Of a stretch of DNA of 64,000 bases, positions 35,131 to 47,332 are shown in pieces. The stretch covers positions 138,045,531-138,109,530 of the forward strand of contig NC_133932.1 in NCBI RefSeq assembly GCF_031877795.1. The letters are read 5' to 3'. The notes under the pieces were generated by a model. That model saw nothing but the letters and a program-made list of their open reading frames with translations, searched no databases and was not told the DNA's origin. Source of the stretch: Strix aluco (lineage: Eukaryota > Chordata > Aves > Strigiformes > Strigidae). How positions within the stretch are numbered: the stretch's first letter is position 1; every line of letters begins with the position of its first letter. The translations under genes were made by a program, and so were the position numbers.

Positions 35131-38044
35131 CATGAAGGGCTGTCTGCTATGGATCTATGGAATTAATTCCATTTCTCTTATGCTACTCCTTAATAAGAGC
35201 TTTTTGCTTTTATGATGTTCTGGTCACCCTCTGTACTCACAATGTCTCTTTACATTGTGCCACTGATCAACCTTATCAGTATACATTTTTTTGCTGAGAT
35301 TTTTACTGAAAAAAATTAAATAGATGAGCTCCAAAACTGATCCTTGAAAAGACTGCACATAAAACTTCTGATTTACAGGTAATCAGTTTTTTTGCCAGTC
35401 TTCCACATCTTACAGTTTTCATATTAATTTCTGTCTTCTCCATTTGAATAAATAATTTCTTATGTGTTATTGTAGCACTGCAGTTCAGATAGTCTGATCA
35501 ACCTTTTCCTGGCCCCAAAAAAATCACTTATAAAGAAAGTTGTCTAATGTGCTAGTCTGGCACGATTTGGCAAACTTGCTGCATTTGATCACATTTGCCA
35601 TTTATTGTCATATTTTTAAATTATCATTGCCCTTTAAAATCTGCTTTGAATCCTTTATATTACTGCAAGCAATCCGCATTTTCCTAGGTTGTTCAGTCCT
35701 CCCTTCTTCAGTATCATCTGTGATGTTTGTTATTCTTCAGCCCCATGGCATTACCACAGATCATTAAACAACCCTCCTCTCAGACTTGCAATTCACACAC
35801 AAGTGCTGCCTCTACTTAGAGATGGAAATTAGTGGATTCCTTTTGATTTCCTAGTAAATTCTAATTTACTGTATACTCTTGGAGCCTCTTGGAAGGGAGT
35901 GGAGAACAGATCCATATCATGTGCTTGGACATTCAGAGAGATCCTGGACAGTCTTTCTGGCGTGCAAGTATCTTTGGAGCTGTATGTGGACTGGTAGAAA
36001 AATGTAAGTCAAGCTATGCCTTGTAAGAGCAACTGAGACACAGAAACAAGAGCAGAGACATGCTATTCAACTCTTCAGGGCAGAAGGTTACTGGTAGTAG
36101 TAAAGGTTGGGACAGGACTGCAAGGCTCCCAGCTGTGTCATGCCTTTTGATAGAATTATTAATTATACAGAGCCCAGAGTATGAGAAGCGAGCAAAATTT
36201 GAAGATGACGGAGTTCTTTGGATTAATCAGTGCTTTGGTGAACTCCAGAAATTGAAATGACACAGGAGCTGGAGAAACATGGCAAACTGGAGTCAGCACT
36301 GCCCAAAGCATAGCTGGAAGGCAGCACAGCACTCTGCGTGCTTTGGCCTTCCTGGATCTGCAGGCAAATGCTGTGACGCAGTGGGGTGCTGGGCCCCCCT
36401 CGTGTTCTCTTCTGCCACCACCATGACCTTGATCCTGGAGTTGTGCACGTCCCCATCCAGACTGGACTGAGCATGTTCCCACCCTCGCCCGTAGCAGGTG
36501 GGAAGTGGTCTGGCAGTTTAGGACCTTCCTGCTAGATAGCATCTCGCTCCTGAACCAGATAGGAGCAATCTGGCAGGTAGCCCTGCAGGACCGAGTAAGT
36601 TGCTCTGAGGTTTCTACTCGTGCAGGCTGGACTCTGGTTCAAAAGTCCCAAACAGGAAATCCTTCTAGGATGTGCTTAGGCTCTGATTCCCGGATGTTCA
36701 CAGCAAGCAAAGGCTTCCTGCATCCAGAATGGAGGTTAAAAATAAAAGAAGGCAGGCACCTGCTAGGAACATACATGGCTGGGGCCAGGGGAGGGTGGGA
36801 AGTGAGACGACAGCTCTCCCTAAGACAGGAGTAAGTTTTTTTGGGTGAGATCCCAAGTTTGCCTCTGCCATTTGGAATGCCCTTGAAATGCATGAAATAC
36901 AGAAAAAGAGTTGCAAGATCATTTCACCTAGCAAACGGAGCTGGTACCTCAGCTTTGTAGCCCTATATTCACAGCCTGGTCAAAAGGAAATGCTGCTTGT
37001 GCATTGCTGCTAGATGAAACCTGACTGGAGAGCTTTGAACCTTACAGTGGAAGAGTTCTTCTGCATCTCCTGCTTGTCTAGATGGACACAAAGCTCCTGT
37101 CACATAAAGTTCTTGCAACAGGCATATTTCTGTGCCATAGGATTTGTTCATGAGCAGCTTGAAGCCCTGGATGTGAAGCCTTCTCCCTGGGCTGCACATG
37201 ATGGATGGTTTTAGGGTACAGCAGGTGGAGTTCACGGCTTCTCTTCACTTGTTTACAAGAACATTTATAGTCTTGGAAATGTGGTGAAGCTCTGGCAGTG
37301 TTGGAAGCAGCTGGATTGAGCAGTGGTCTTAACATCACACTTATGCTACATCATGCTTGAAGTAAGGATGCCCAGCCATCACATCCCCTTGTTTCCCCTC
37401 TCTCTCACGATAGTGTGGTAAGGACTCCCCCACTCCATTTTCCAGGGCTCTATCCAGCACAGTCCTAAATGCCCTCAACACTGGATTGTCAACCTTGCCT
37501 CCTTTTTTAGAGAAATTCTCTGGCACAGCAAAATCTGTGAAACTGTTGGACTTAAAATGTTGCTCCTTGCTACCTTCTTGACTTGAACTTACATTAAACC
37601 ATGCACCTTGCAGGCTGGGAGTCCCACTGCTCATCTTTTCATCTGTCTCAGCCCTGGACTTGCTCTTAATTTTGCCAGTTCCTTGCATTCCCAACTAGCA
37701 AGCTCTCCTGTAATTCAGCTTGGGACTTCTCAAACAACTCGTTTGGTATTATTTTAAGTTATAGCAGCATCTAAAGGTTAAGACTTCAAGTGCAGCAATA
37801 AGACAATTCATGCCCAGAAGACGAAATAATCAAAAGTGAAGACAAGTAGGTAGATACAACAAAGAGCACGGAAGGATAAGGCTACAAGTGAGAGAGCAGC
37901 TATATTCTTTGCAGGTAGCAGCATAGCACAGGAGATGTTAAACAATAGAAAAAAAATCTAGGGCTGTCAGCTGCTTCATTCCCATACCTCAAAGAGGGTT
38001 CTGTTGAACCCAGACGCCCCTGTCGTGCTCAGCAGATGTGCACC
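35131..38044. other. Intergenic, no recognised gene
   Basis: AT-rich to moderate sequence without a supported exon. Parts of 35150-35800 and 37340-37700 may be very old CR1-like relics, but the similarity is too weak to call. Confidence 0.45.
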
Positions 38045-38385
38045 TAACTAGTTCTTGAAGTCCTCCCATAATGACGACTTTGTAAACCTGCCAGTCAATC
38101 TATTCAGTGCTAAATTTTCTTTGCGATTACTTGAACCCACTATTTCTTGTACTATCTGTCATGAACACTGGGAATATATTGTTCCCTTTGCAACCGTCTT
38201 TTACAAATCAAGGTGGTTATCATGTCTTCTCACTCTTCTTTAAGCTAAACTGCCTCAGAGCATTTAATCTTTCCATACTGTATTTTCTCAACCTCTAATC
38301 ATCTCCTCTGGACTTTCTCAGATTTGTCTACATTCTCTGAAGTGCACTGACTAAGACTGGACACAATACCGTGGCTAAGGTCCTT
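38045..38385 (-). repeat. Ancient CR1/L3-type fragment
   Basis: On the minus strand this resembles the C-terminal RT and 3' region of old CR1/L3 elements. The plus strand reads 'agctaaactgcctcagagca', 'ctcctctggactttctcaga', then 'gactggacacaatac', the inverse of the usual CR1 'LFSLEKR...RVQRRA...VQFWAP' region. It is strongly diverged. Confidence 0.6.
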
Positions 38386-38835
38386 ATCACAGCAAAGCAG
38401 AGCCAGGAATCAGGGGGCTGGAGCACCCCCCTGTGAGGACAGGCTGAGAGAGTTGGGGGGTTCAGCTGGAGAAGAGAAGGCTCCGGGGAGACCTTAGAGC
38501 GGCCTCCCAGGACTGAAAGGGGCTACAGGAAAGGGGGGAGGGACTCGTCATCAGGGAGGTAGGGATAGGACAAGGGGTAACATTTGAAACTAAAAGAGGG
38601 CAGATTTAGATGAGATCTAAGGCAGAAATTGTTCCCTGTGAGGGTGGTGAGGCCCTGGCACAGGTTGCCCAGAGAAGCTGTGGCTGCCCCCTCCCTGGAA
38701 GGGCTCAAGGCCAGGTTGGACGGGGCTTTGGGCAACCTGGGCTAGTGGAAGGTGGCCCTGCCCGGGGCAGGGGGGTGGCACTGGATGGGCTTTAAGGTCC
38801 CTTCCAACCCATTGTATGATGATTCTATGATTCTA
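38386..38835 (+). mobile_element. CR1 LINE 3' fragment
   Basis: Matches the CR1 C-terminal region ('gaggacaggctgagagagtt', 'cagctggagaagagaaggct'), 'ctggcacaggttgcccagag' and the 3' untranslated region ending in 'gattctatgattct'. It directly abuts the inverted ancient fragment. Confidence 0.9.
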
Positions 38836-39469
38836 AATGTTACTTCATGCATCCTGCAAATCATATTCCTGTTTATACCATGTTATATGGTGTTATTTTA
38901 TTTTTGCAACAGCAGGCCCTCCGCTCCTTCATATTCAACCTACAGGTCACTATAAACTAAACACAGGGAACTACTGTATAGACTGTTGTTGCTCAGTCTC
39001 TATCTGTACAGCTTATGATTCCTACCAAGCAGAAAATCTTCCTACCGAGGAACAATAATAATTTTAATATTTTTATCAATGTTGTTTAGTATCTTGAGTA
39101 ATAATCTGAAGGAAGTATGGACTGACTAAACAGAAGCACACAGAACAATAGGGAAATTGTATTACTGCAACTTTAGTGATGTAAATTTAATGTTCAATAT
39201 CTAGAAGGACTGTAGAAAACTCAAAGCGGTCAGAGAAAAGTCGTAAGGATGCGTCGAGATCCATAGAACAAGTTTCCACATGGAGAGCTTCAGAAAGATT
39301 AAAAAACCAAGTGATTTCTAAAGATGTGTATGAAAGAAAAATTGTAATCATGTATAACGTTTCAATCTAGCAAATGAGGGCAGAACAGGAGCAATGGGGT
39401 GGAACTGCAGTTATACAAACTCAAAGTAAAGAGCAACAGTCCAATGGGAAGAGGAATTAATCATTAGAA
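38836..39469. other. Intergenic, no recognised content
   Basis: AT-rich unique-looking DNA between two CR1 fragments. Confidence 0.5.
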
Positions 39470-39637
39470 TAACTGAGGAGCAGGCATAAGCGGGTCCTGG
39501 AGTCAGGGTTATCCATCGTTGGCTGCCCAGGGTGCTGGGCCATCTTGTCTAGACCGTGCTTCTGGCGAGAGATGTTGGACCAGGTCATCCTTGAGGTCCC
39601 TTCCAACCTGGTATTCCGGGACTCTATGATCTTTCTC
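39470..39637 (+). mobile_element. CR1 LINE 3' end fragment
   Basis: Contains 'gggccatcttgtctagaccg', 'tcatccttgaggtcccttcc' and the tail-like 'gactctatgatctt'. It belongs to the same subfamily as the copy ending at 43262. Confidence 0.85.
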
Positions 39638-40789
39638 AAGAGATGGGCAGCTCAGCGACAATTCCAGGGTTTGAAAGAGGAGCCTCTCCCTGAGGATCTG
39701 TGAGCTTTGTGACTCCCAACAGTCACCAGCAGTGTCACCCAGTCCTAGTGCCCCAACTGCCCTCTCCATCTGGGTGCTGCTCGCCCCGTTAAACTCTTCC
39801 CGCAGAGATGGCTGAACTGTGTCAAACCAAGGAATGATTTTTATGATGAGAAAAGGGAATGAGAGAGTGATGAGAAGGAAACCATGTAATACATTTTAGT
39901 CTGTGAGCCAGGACAAAACTGAAATCAACATTTCCAGAAAGGGGAGTTGACGGAGCTGAGCTCTGTGCTACTGACTGCTCTACTTCCTGTCCTGGCTTCT
40001 TCCATCCTCCTCTTCTGGAATCTCTTCATCCACATTTCTGCAGCAGGGTGACCTCATTTGGCAGCGGCCTCTGCAAGCATACGCTGACTAAAGCGCACCA
40101 TTCTCATAGGTGCCTCTTAGAAAGCTGCTCACTAAGGCCTGGACTTCCTCCCTGGTAGCAAACAAGTCTCCTTCTGTTCCCCTGAAAATCAGCTGGGAGG
40201 AAGCGAGATGGGGAGGTGGTTTCCGAAATACTGTGGATTGTGATTACAGACATAGTCTCAGAATCCAGGGGGTGGGGGTGGGGAGCACAGGACCTGCACG
40301 GGGAATCCAGATTATTTTTTGTGAGGTGAACACGTGCCTTTGATCAACAGTGTTCACAAACAGACACAAGCCTGAGGGCAAAGGGCCTGCTGGTGCTTTG
40401 TAAAAGGAAGAAAACAATCTGAGGAATATCCCTTCCCAAAGAACATGGCTTTTGCTTTGGAGGAGCTTTCTATATATAGTGAGGTGATTATTTCAGAATG
40501 GAAAATGTTTGTTCAGGAAGGAAAGGCTCTGAGATCAGCAGAGTCGAGTCTCACCCACATGCTGCCGACTCCATGGGACTCTTCTGCCCAGCAGCAGGGA
40601 ACTGGGAGGGGTCCGCAGGGGCGATGGACTGTCCAGGGATCACCCAACGAGACCGGAGCTCTCCTTGCGCAGGAGCTTGGGTTCGAGGTCTGGTCTGTCC
40701 AGAGGGGCAGCTTCTGGGGTAAGATCTGGGGACTCCTCCAGGAAAAGGAAAAATGCAGATGGTCTGACAGTTGGGTGTATCACCCACTC
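39638..40789. other. Intergenic, flank of the CA/CT array
   Basis: No gene was supported. An open frame starting at 40445 runs into the CA/CT array, but its unique part resembles no known protein. Confidence 0.5.
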
Positions 40790-42000
40790 ACACTCACGCA
40801 GTCTCACACACACACACTCACACGCACTCTCACACACACACACTCACACAGTCTCTCACACACACACTCACACTCTCACACACACACACTCAGTCTCACA
40901 CACACACTCTCACACTCTCACACACAGACTCACACATACTCACACTCTCACACACACACACACTCTCTCACACACACACTCTCATACACTCACACACACA
41001 CTCTCACACTCACACACACTCTCACACACACACACTTTCACACACACACACATGCTCTCACTCACACACACACTCACACACTTTCACACACACACTCTCT
41101 CACACACACACTCTCACACACACACACACTCACACTCTCACACACAGACTCACACACACTCACACACACAGTCACACACACTCACACACACACTCACACT
41201 TTCACACACATACACGCTCTCACACACACTCACACTCACACTTTCACACACACACACTCTCTCACACACACACTCACACTCACACACACTCTCACACACA
41301 CACTCTCTCACACACACTCACACACTCACACACACACACACTCTCACACTCACACACTCTCACACACACACACTCTCACACACAGTCTCACACTCTCTCA
41401 CACACACTCACACTCACACACACTCTCACACACACACACTCACATTCTCTCACACACAGTCACACACACTCTCACACACACACACTCTCACACTCACACA
41501 CTCTCACACACACACACTCTCACACACAGTCTCACACTCTCTCACACACACTCACACTCACACACACTCTCACGCACACACACTCACATTCTCTCACACA
41601 CAGTCACACACACTCTCACACACACACACTCTCACACACACACTCACACTCTCACACACACACTCACACGCTCTCTCTCACACACACACAGTCACACACA
41701 CTCTCACACACACACACTCTCACACACACACTCACACTCTCACACACACACTCACACGCTCTCTCTCACACACACACACACTCACACACACACTCTCACA
41801 CTCACTCTCACACACACACTCTCACACACACACTCTCACACACACACACACTCACACTCTCACACACACACACTCACACACACACTCTCACACTCACTCT
41901 CACACACACACTCTCACACACACACACTCTCACACTCTCTCTCTCTCACACACACACACTCTCATACTCACTCACACTCACACACACACACACACACGTG
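40790..42000. repeat. 1.2-kb CA/CT (TCACAC-type) tandem array with higher-order repeats
   Basis: Almost pure CACACA and CTCT blocks alternate for about 1.2 kb. All three plus-strand frames stay open through it because the units contain no TAA, TAG or TGA, giving apparent His/Thr/Ser/Leu-rich frames of about 460-550 codons that are not genes. It has higher-order structure: bases 41341-41484 recur at 41485-41628 with one mismatch (period 144), and a block around 41669 recurs at 41757 (period 88). Alternating CA favours Z-DNA and CT runs favour triplex, so it may be unstable in length. Confidence 0.97.
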
Positions 42001-42499
42001 TGCCTCGGCTCCCTCCGCGCCCCCAAGGAAGGACCGATGCGGTATGATGCCGCCCCATCTAGCGGGAGTTCGTGTACTGCACAATCCCGTGCACAGCCGT
42101 TAGTGGTGCCGGGGCTTACGGGGCCCAGACACAGGCCAGCTCTGTGCTAAACTTATCGTCTTGAAATTACTGACAAAACTGGAAAAATCATGAACTTGCA
42201 GTTGAAGCTGCTGTGATGCACCATGAGGTAACACCCAACGCTCTAACCCAAGACATCCCATCGGTTCAACACCCATGTAAGTCTACCCCCCACTTCACAG
42301 GGTTACTCAGACCTCCCGGGTACCTCGCGCTGGGCAGCTCCTCCAGCAGCAGAACCAGGCTATAAACAACCACTGAGCCGACTCTGCTCTACACAACCCT
42401 TACGGGCCGCATAACTGACCTAGCAGAAGGAAGAAAGTAAGTTTGGTTTATGAGTCAACTTAATGATTCTTAAATATCTAAAAATAACTCAGGCCACTG
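42001..42499. other. Intergenic, no recognised content
   Basis: Unique-looking DNA between the array and a CR1 copy. Confidence 0.5.
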
Positions 42500-43372
42500 T
42501 GGGGCACTGTGAGCTGGAAGAACGGACAGGTAACCCAGAAGGAATATAGAAATGTCATCCAAGCAAGCAGATCCAGGGTAGGGAGAACCAAAGGCCACCC
42601 AGAGTCCAATGTGGGAAGAGATGTGAAGTGCAACGAGAGAGGCTTCGGCAGGTGTGTCAGCAGCAACAGGAAGAGGAAGGAAAACGTGGGTCCACTGCTA
42701 AATGGGGCGAGCACCCTGGTGGCAACGGACACGGGAAAGCAGCCTTCAGGAACACCAGGCTCCGAAGACCAAAGAAAAACTCCGGAGTAAGGAAGACTTA
42801 CCCGCAGTGGAGGAGGGAAAGGTTAAGGACCACTTTTAGCAGATGGCTCACACAAGTCCCTGGGACCTGAAAGAATTCACCCACAATGGTGGGAGAGCTG
42901 TATGACATCACCGTGAGGCCACTCTCAATTATCTGTTCCAGTACATACAGGGTGGCTGCAGAGCAGCTGGAGACGCCTTTTGTACAAGGAGTCACACGGA
43001 AAAGACAAGGGGTGATGGGTCCAAGTCACTCCTGGGGAGATTCCGATCAGACACAAGAGGAACGTTTTTCACACTGAGAACAATCAGCCACTGGAATACT
43101 CTCCCCAGGGACGTGGCAGATCCCCCAGCACTGGGCACTTTTAAGATTCAGCTGGACAGGGGGCGGGGCCATCTTGTCTAGACCACGCTTTCGCCAAGAA
43201 GGGTTGGACCAGATGATCCTTGAGGTCCCTTCCAATCGGGGGTTCTATGATTCTACGATCTTTGAAAGATCATGGGGACTGGGGGAGGTTCCTGAGGATT
43301 GCGAGAAAGCAAATATCACTGCTATCTTCAGGAAGGAACATCCAGGGAACTACAGGCCAGTCAGCTCGCAAC
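42500..43372 (+). mobile_element. CR1 LINE interrupted by a second CR1 fragment
   Basis: The outer element reads from the ORF2 linker (QVTQKEYRNVIQASR, about 42527) to VRPLSIIC at about 42940 and resumes at about 43260 with IFERSWGLGEVPEDCEKAN and NYRPVS. The inner piece (about 42945-43262) is the 3' end of another CR1 (RNVFHTEN-like region, 'gggccatcttgtctagacca', tail 'ttctatgattctacg'). The outer element is then cut off at about 43372 by the LTR. Confidence 0.85.
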
Positions 43373-44110
43373 CCTTCATCTCTGCTGCCCCTTCCTCCTC
43401 ATGCTGCTCCCCTGCTCCAGTGTGGGGTCCTTCCCAGGGGCTGCAGTTCTTCAAGAACTGCTCCAGCATGGGGCCTTTCCACAGGGTACAGTCTTTCAGC
43501 AAAAGACTGCTCCAGAGTGGGTCCCCTGCGTGCCACCATTCCTGCCAGAAAACCTGCTCCTGCTGGGGCTCCTCTGCAGGGGCTGCAGCTTCCCTCAGGG
43601 CACATCCCCTGCTCTGGCGTGGGGTCCTCCACGGGCTGCAGGTGGAGATCTGCTCCAACATGGACCACCGCGGGCTGCAGGTGGAGATCTGCTCCAACAT
43701 GGACCTCCACGGGCTGCAGGTGGATATCTGCTCCAACATGGACCTCCACGGGCTGCAGGGCACAGCCTGCCTCACCATGGTCTTCTCCAGGGGCTGTGGG
43801 GGAATCTCGGCTCCGGCACCTGGAACACCTCTTCCCCCTCCTTTCTCACCCACCTTGGTGTCTGCAGGGCTGCTTCTCTCCCATTTTTCTCACTTCTCTC
43901 TCCCACAGCTGCTGCCCAGCATTTTATACCCTTTCTTAAATACGTTATCGGAGAGGTGCCACTAGCATCGCTGCTGGGCTCAGTTTTGGGAAGTGGTAGG
44001 TTCATTTTGGAGCTGGCTGGAACCAGCTGTGTCCGACACTGCCAACCCTGGCCTCTCCTCGCAGAGGCCACCCCGCAGCTCCACGGCTGCCAGCGCCTGG
44101 GCACATAAGC
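43373..44110 (+). mobile_element. Avian endogenous retroviral LTR (solitary), with 39-bp tandem units
   Basis: I recognise this as a dispersed avian LTR sequence from its repeated 'ctgctccagcatgggg' and 'ccacgggctgcaggtgga' phrases and the AT-richer segment near 43920-43955. No gag, pol or env sequence flanks it, so it looks like a solo or partial LTR. Its ends are not sharply defined: I saw no clear TG...CA termini or target duplication. The orientation is inferred from my memory of the usual reading direction. It interrupts the outer CR1. Confidence 0.65.
43633..43790. repeat. 39-bp tandem repeat inside the LTR
   Basis: The phrase 'gggctgcagg' starts at 43633, 43672, 43711 and 43750, exactly 39 bases apart, with a decayed fifth copy near 43791. 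The first three units are nearly identical. Because 39 is a multiple of three, the array is open in frame on both strands, giving misleading repetitive peptides. Confidence 0.95.
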
Positions 44111-46099
44111 CCAGTGCACAGTGGTGGCCATAGTCTTTGACACACATGTATATATTTTAACACTTGCTACACTGAATAATGTAAATCTAAATAGAATGTT
44201 TAAAGATGTGTTATGCGGCCTGAAGAGAAGTTGGTAATGTCAAGATAGAAATATTTCCTCCAAGAAAACTAAGTGGGAAAAAAAAAAAAGGAACTACTGA
44301 AACTCATTATGGACTTTAGAGGTAACAGCCACCCCCACCATCCTTTAAAAATGCTGTTGATACTTTTTGTAGTGAGTGGAAGAGGGAGATTGAGGATATT
44401 ATTGCTGGAGAATATTATTTCTAGAGGATAAACAGTACAATTATTCAGAGTTGACGCAGTATTTGGAGTGTGGAGTATGTACTTGCCAACCATAATGTAG
44501 GGCTACAAAGTTTCTAGCACTTCACGGAGCATGTTGTAAATGTGACACCACAGAAGAGCTACAGGGGTATACTGGAGATGAGAGAAGATAGGATTTTTCC
44601 GCCCCTTCTTCAACTTGTATTGCTTGTAACTATTACTCAGCAGTCTAAGAGAAACTCTTGGTTTATGTTTATGTGGTTGGCTATTTGGTCAGCCTTCTTT
44701 TTGCTTTACTGTGGTAACTAAATATTGAGAACAAAACTCGATATGGGTCAACTGATAGGACTGATCACCAAATCCCTACAATGCAAGGAGGCTCCGAGGA
44801 GATGGCCACAGGCATGTGATCCTGAAGCTCAGGGAAGAATACAGGCAGTGACCACAGCTATTGCAAAGCAACCTGAACTTAACACAAGGGGGACTGGAGG
44901 GTGGCCTTTCTTTGAGGTAAAGGCTCTCACTCCAGTACTTTACACAAATCCTTGTGTAAATGGCTTTCTGTGAGTTAATCAAATAGGTGTGAATGTCCTC
45001 CTGAGCTAGCCCCACCAGCAAGGGCTAAGTGTATACATGGTTTAGCCCAACACAGAGTGTAACTGAGCAACCAGCAAAATGAACTTTGAAGAAAGCAGGG
45101 GGTTTGAGTTGGATTCAACCCCTGTATCCTTCCCCAGCAGATGGGGATGCCACCAGTGCGCTTACAGAGACTGGTAATGGGAATCCTACTTGTATCGACA
45201 TTCAGCTGTATATTGCAATTGCTGTGTTCTGTTTGTGTTGTGATTTCAGTACACTGCTGTATCAGGCTGCTCAACCAGATCCCATGTAATGCCCAGTATC
45301 TTCAAATAAGTAAATCTGCTACCAAACATTAAACCCTCCTCTTGTGAAATTTCTAAAAGAACCTGGTCAGAGAGTATTGGACCCTCACAAGTGATCAAAC
45401 AAAACAGATGGCCCAATATAAAGTAGGGGATATAGACAATCTAGATTGCTCTGAAACCCCAAAGATAGGCAGCATTTGCATTTCACCCTGCAGCAATGCC
45501 AGCTGGTAGTACTGGCGTGAACTGTACTTGTGCATGAAGAGCTCTCGGAAATCACAGACAAGCTGTCTGCTGCTGCTTGGGACCGGATCACCCACGTACA
45601 CCCCATCACCCCAATTATCTATACAACGTGTTGGTGATTACCAGCTCCCTCCTCATCTCCGGTACACTGGAATATCAGCACAGCACTCACCAACAGCCAT
45701 CGACTGCCAGTGCTGCCCTCAAACACTGCAGGTCCCACACTGCTCACACACTGGCTAAGGTGCTTCTGAAGCTCCAGCGCTCTCTAACGCAGTGTCACAG
45801 CACTTGTGAATCTCATACAGTACTCTGAATCTAATTCCATGTTTTAATAGTCTAAAATTTCAACCAGTTTTTGGTTTATTTTGTTGTTGTTGAACCAAGG
45901 CCCAATATCATGCTTTCACTGGCTAAGGCGCCAGACCTCCCTATATGAATAGCTACTTGAAAAAGATAATAGAATCTCCAGAAATGGAAAAGGAGCTGAT
46001 TTCTACACCTGAGAAGCATGATGTCAGAAGCGCAGGTGCTACTAGTAATAAGGATATGGAAATGCTCATTTCTCAGATGGCAACAATTAGAATTTAAAT
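44111..46099. other. Intergenic, no recognised gene
   Basis: AT-rich sequence with an A-run at 44278-44290. No exon or confident repeat was seen. Confidence 0.5.
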
Positions 46100-46620
46100 T
46101 TGCTTCTTATTGTCTCTGCATCCCAGAATGGAAAGAACAGGCATACACAACTGCAGCAATTAATAATGGAAGCAATTTTTAAACAATTCTACCACATTAG
46201 AGGTGAAATATTTGGTAAATACCTAATGCAGTGCCTCTATTTAGGAAGAGATTTCTTAAAAAGTATTTTGAACAATTATAGGTCTGTTAGTTTGATTGTA
46301 ACAAAATGCAAAACTGTCCTGGATGGAATCTTAAAAAACAGACCAATTCAGCTCAAAAGCAGGATACAAACTTTTAACAGCCCAAGTAATTAACAATATG
46401 AACAACTTAACTAATGATGTTGTGATTTTCTGGTCGTTGGTAATTCCTGAATCAACATGTGTTTGTGTGCGGTTTTACTTTGTTTTGGTTTGTTTTGCCA
46501 AATGTATGTTAGTGAGTCAAGGAAAAGATAATTCAGGGAAGTTCTATGGCATGTGTTTTACAAGATGACAGACTGATTCACAGTACTCTTTTTGTGGTTT
46601 TATGATTTATGAATGCTAGT
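46100..46620 (+). repeat. Ancient CR1 LINE relic
   Basis: A decayed frame reads NNYRSVSLIVTKCKTVLDGI (about 46268-46330), corresponding to the CR1 'NYRPVSLTSVPGKIME' segment. At 46525-46615 the phrase 'aattcagggaagttctatgg' and its continuation resemble the 3' region of old CR1 families shared with turtles and crocodilians. It is far more diverged than the other copies. Confidence 0.6.
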
Positions 46621-47254
46621 AACTGTATCCCAGATTAATTTGAATCCTACTGTTCTGAAGATAACACCCACGGTTACACATGAAATGGGACTGTAGGTTT
46701 TATAATTGCAAGACATAATTAAACAAAAGGGTCAACAAAATTCAAGGATTGGAGGTTTGCAAGGATAAGAATATTCAGTGTTACATTACTGTGGATTGCC
46801 AAAAAAAAAAAAGCTTTAATTATGGGAACATGCCTGCTTTTGGCATAAGTCAAATCTGTATCCTGCAAATAGAAAAGGAGGCAACTGGAAAGGGGAAACG
46901 GATAATTTCTAAGTGACATAATTGCTAGGTCATGTAAAACTGAAGCCAAGGGAAGAAGAAAGAATAAAACCCTGACAGCACTAGAGATAATAAAAATGGC
47001 ACGCTTTTGGTTTTGAAGTAAACTAGGAACAGAAGAAATCCAGCATAGGGCAGTCTGTTACATGGAGACAGTAAAACTGTTAATGATGCCAAGAAGGAAT
47101 AGTTGGTCAAAATTCTCTTTTGTACATGTGAGATACAAGATGAAAACATTAGAAGATAATAAACAGTAGTCTAGCAATAATAAATGTTTTTTAAATCAAC
47201 AGGCCAACCTGATTTACACCCGTGAGTCTAAAGAAGCTCACTAAGGAGATGTAT
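46621..47254. other. Intergenic, no recognised content
   Basis: AT-rich DNA with a short A-run at about 46801. No gene or clear repeat was seen. Confidence 0.5.
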
Positions 47255-47332
47255 AGTTGACTGATTCACAAGCATGGGACAAGATGACTGCCAAAGGACC
47301 CTTCCAACTTCAACCATTCTTTGATTCTGTGG
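47255..47332 (+). mobile_element. CR1 LINE 3' tail fragment
   Basis: 'ggacccttccaacttcaacc' followed by 'attctttgattctgtgg' is a forward CR1 3' end. It stops exactly where an inverted CR1 begins. Confidence 0.75.

Noticed and set aside
35150-35800. Further CR1-like or other ancient repeat
   Set aside because: Only faint resemblance, with no tail or RT motif, so not supported strongly enough.
40790-42000. CRISPR-like array
   Set aside because: There are no unique spacers between fixed repeats; it is a simple CA/CT array in vertebrate DNA.
40445-42150. 552-, 460- and 459-codon His/Thr-rich proteins
   Set aside because: They are the three frames of one CA/CT array.
43174-44143. Repetitive 90-270 codon frames on both strands
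   Set aside because: They are translations of the LTR and its 39-bp tandem units, not genes.
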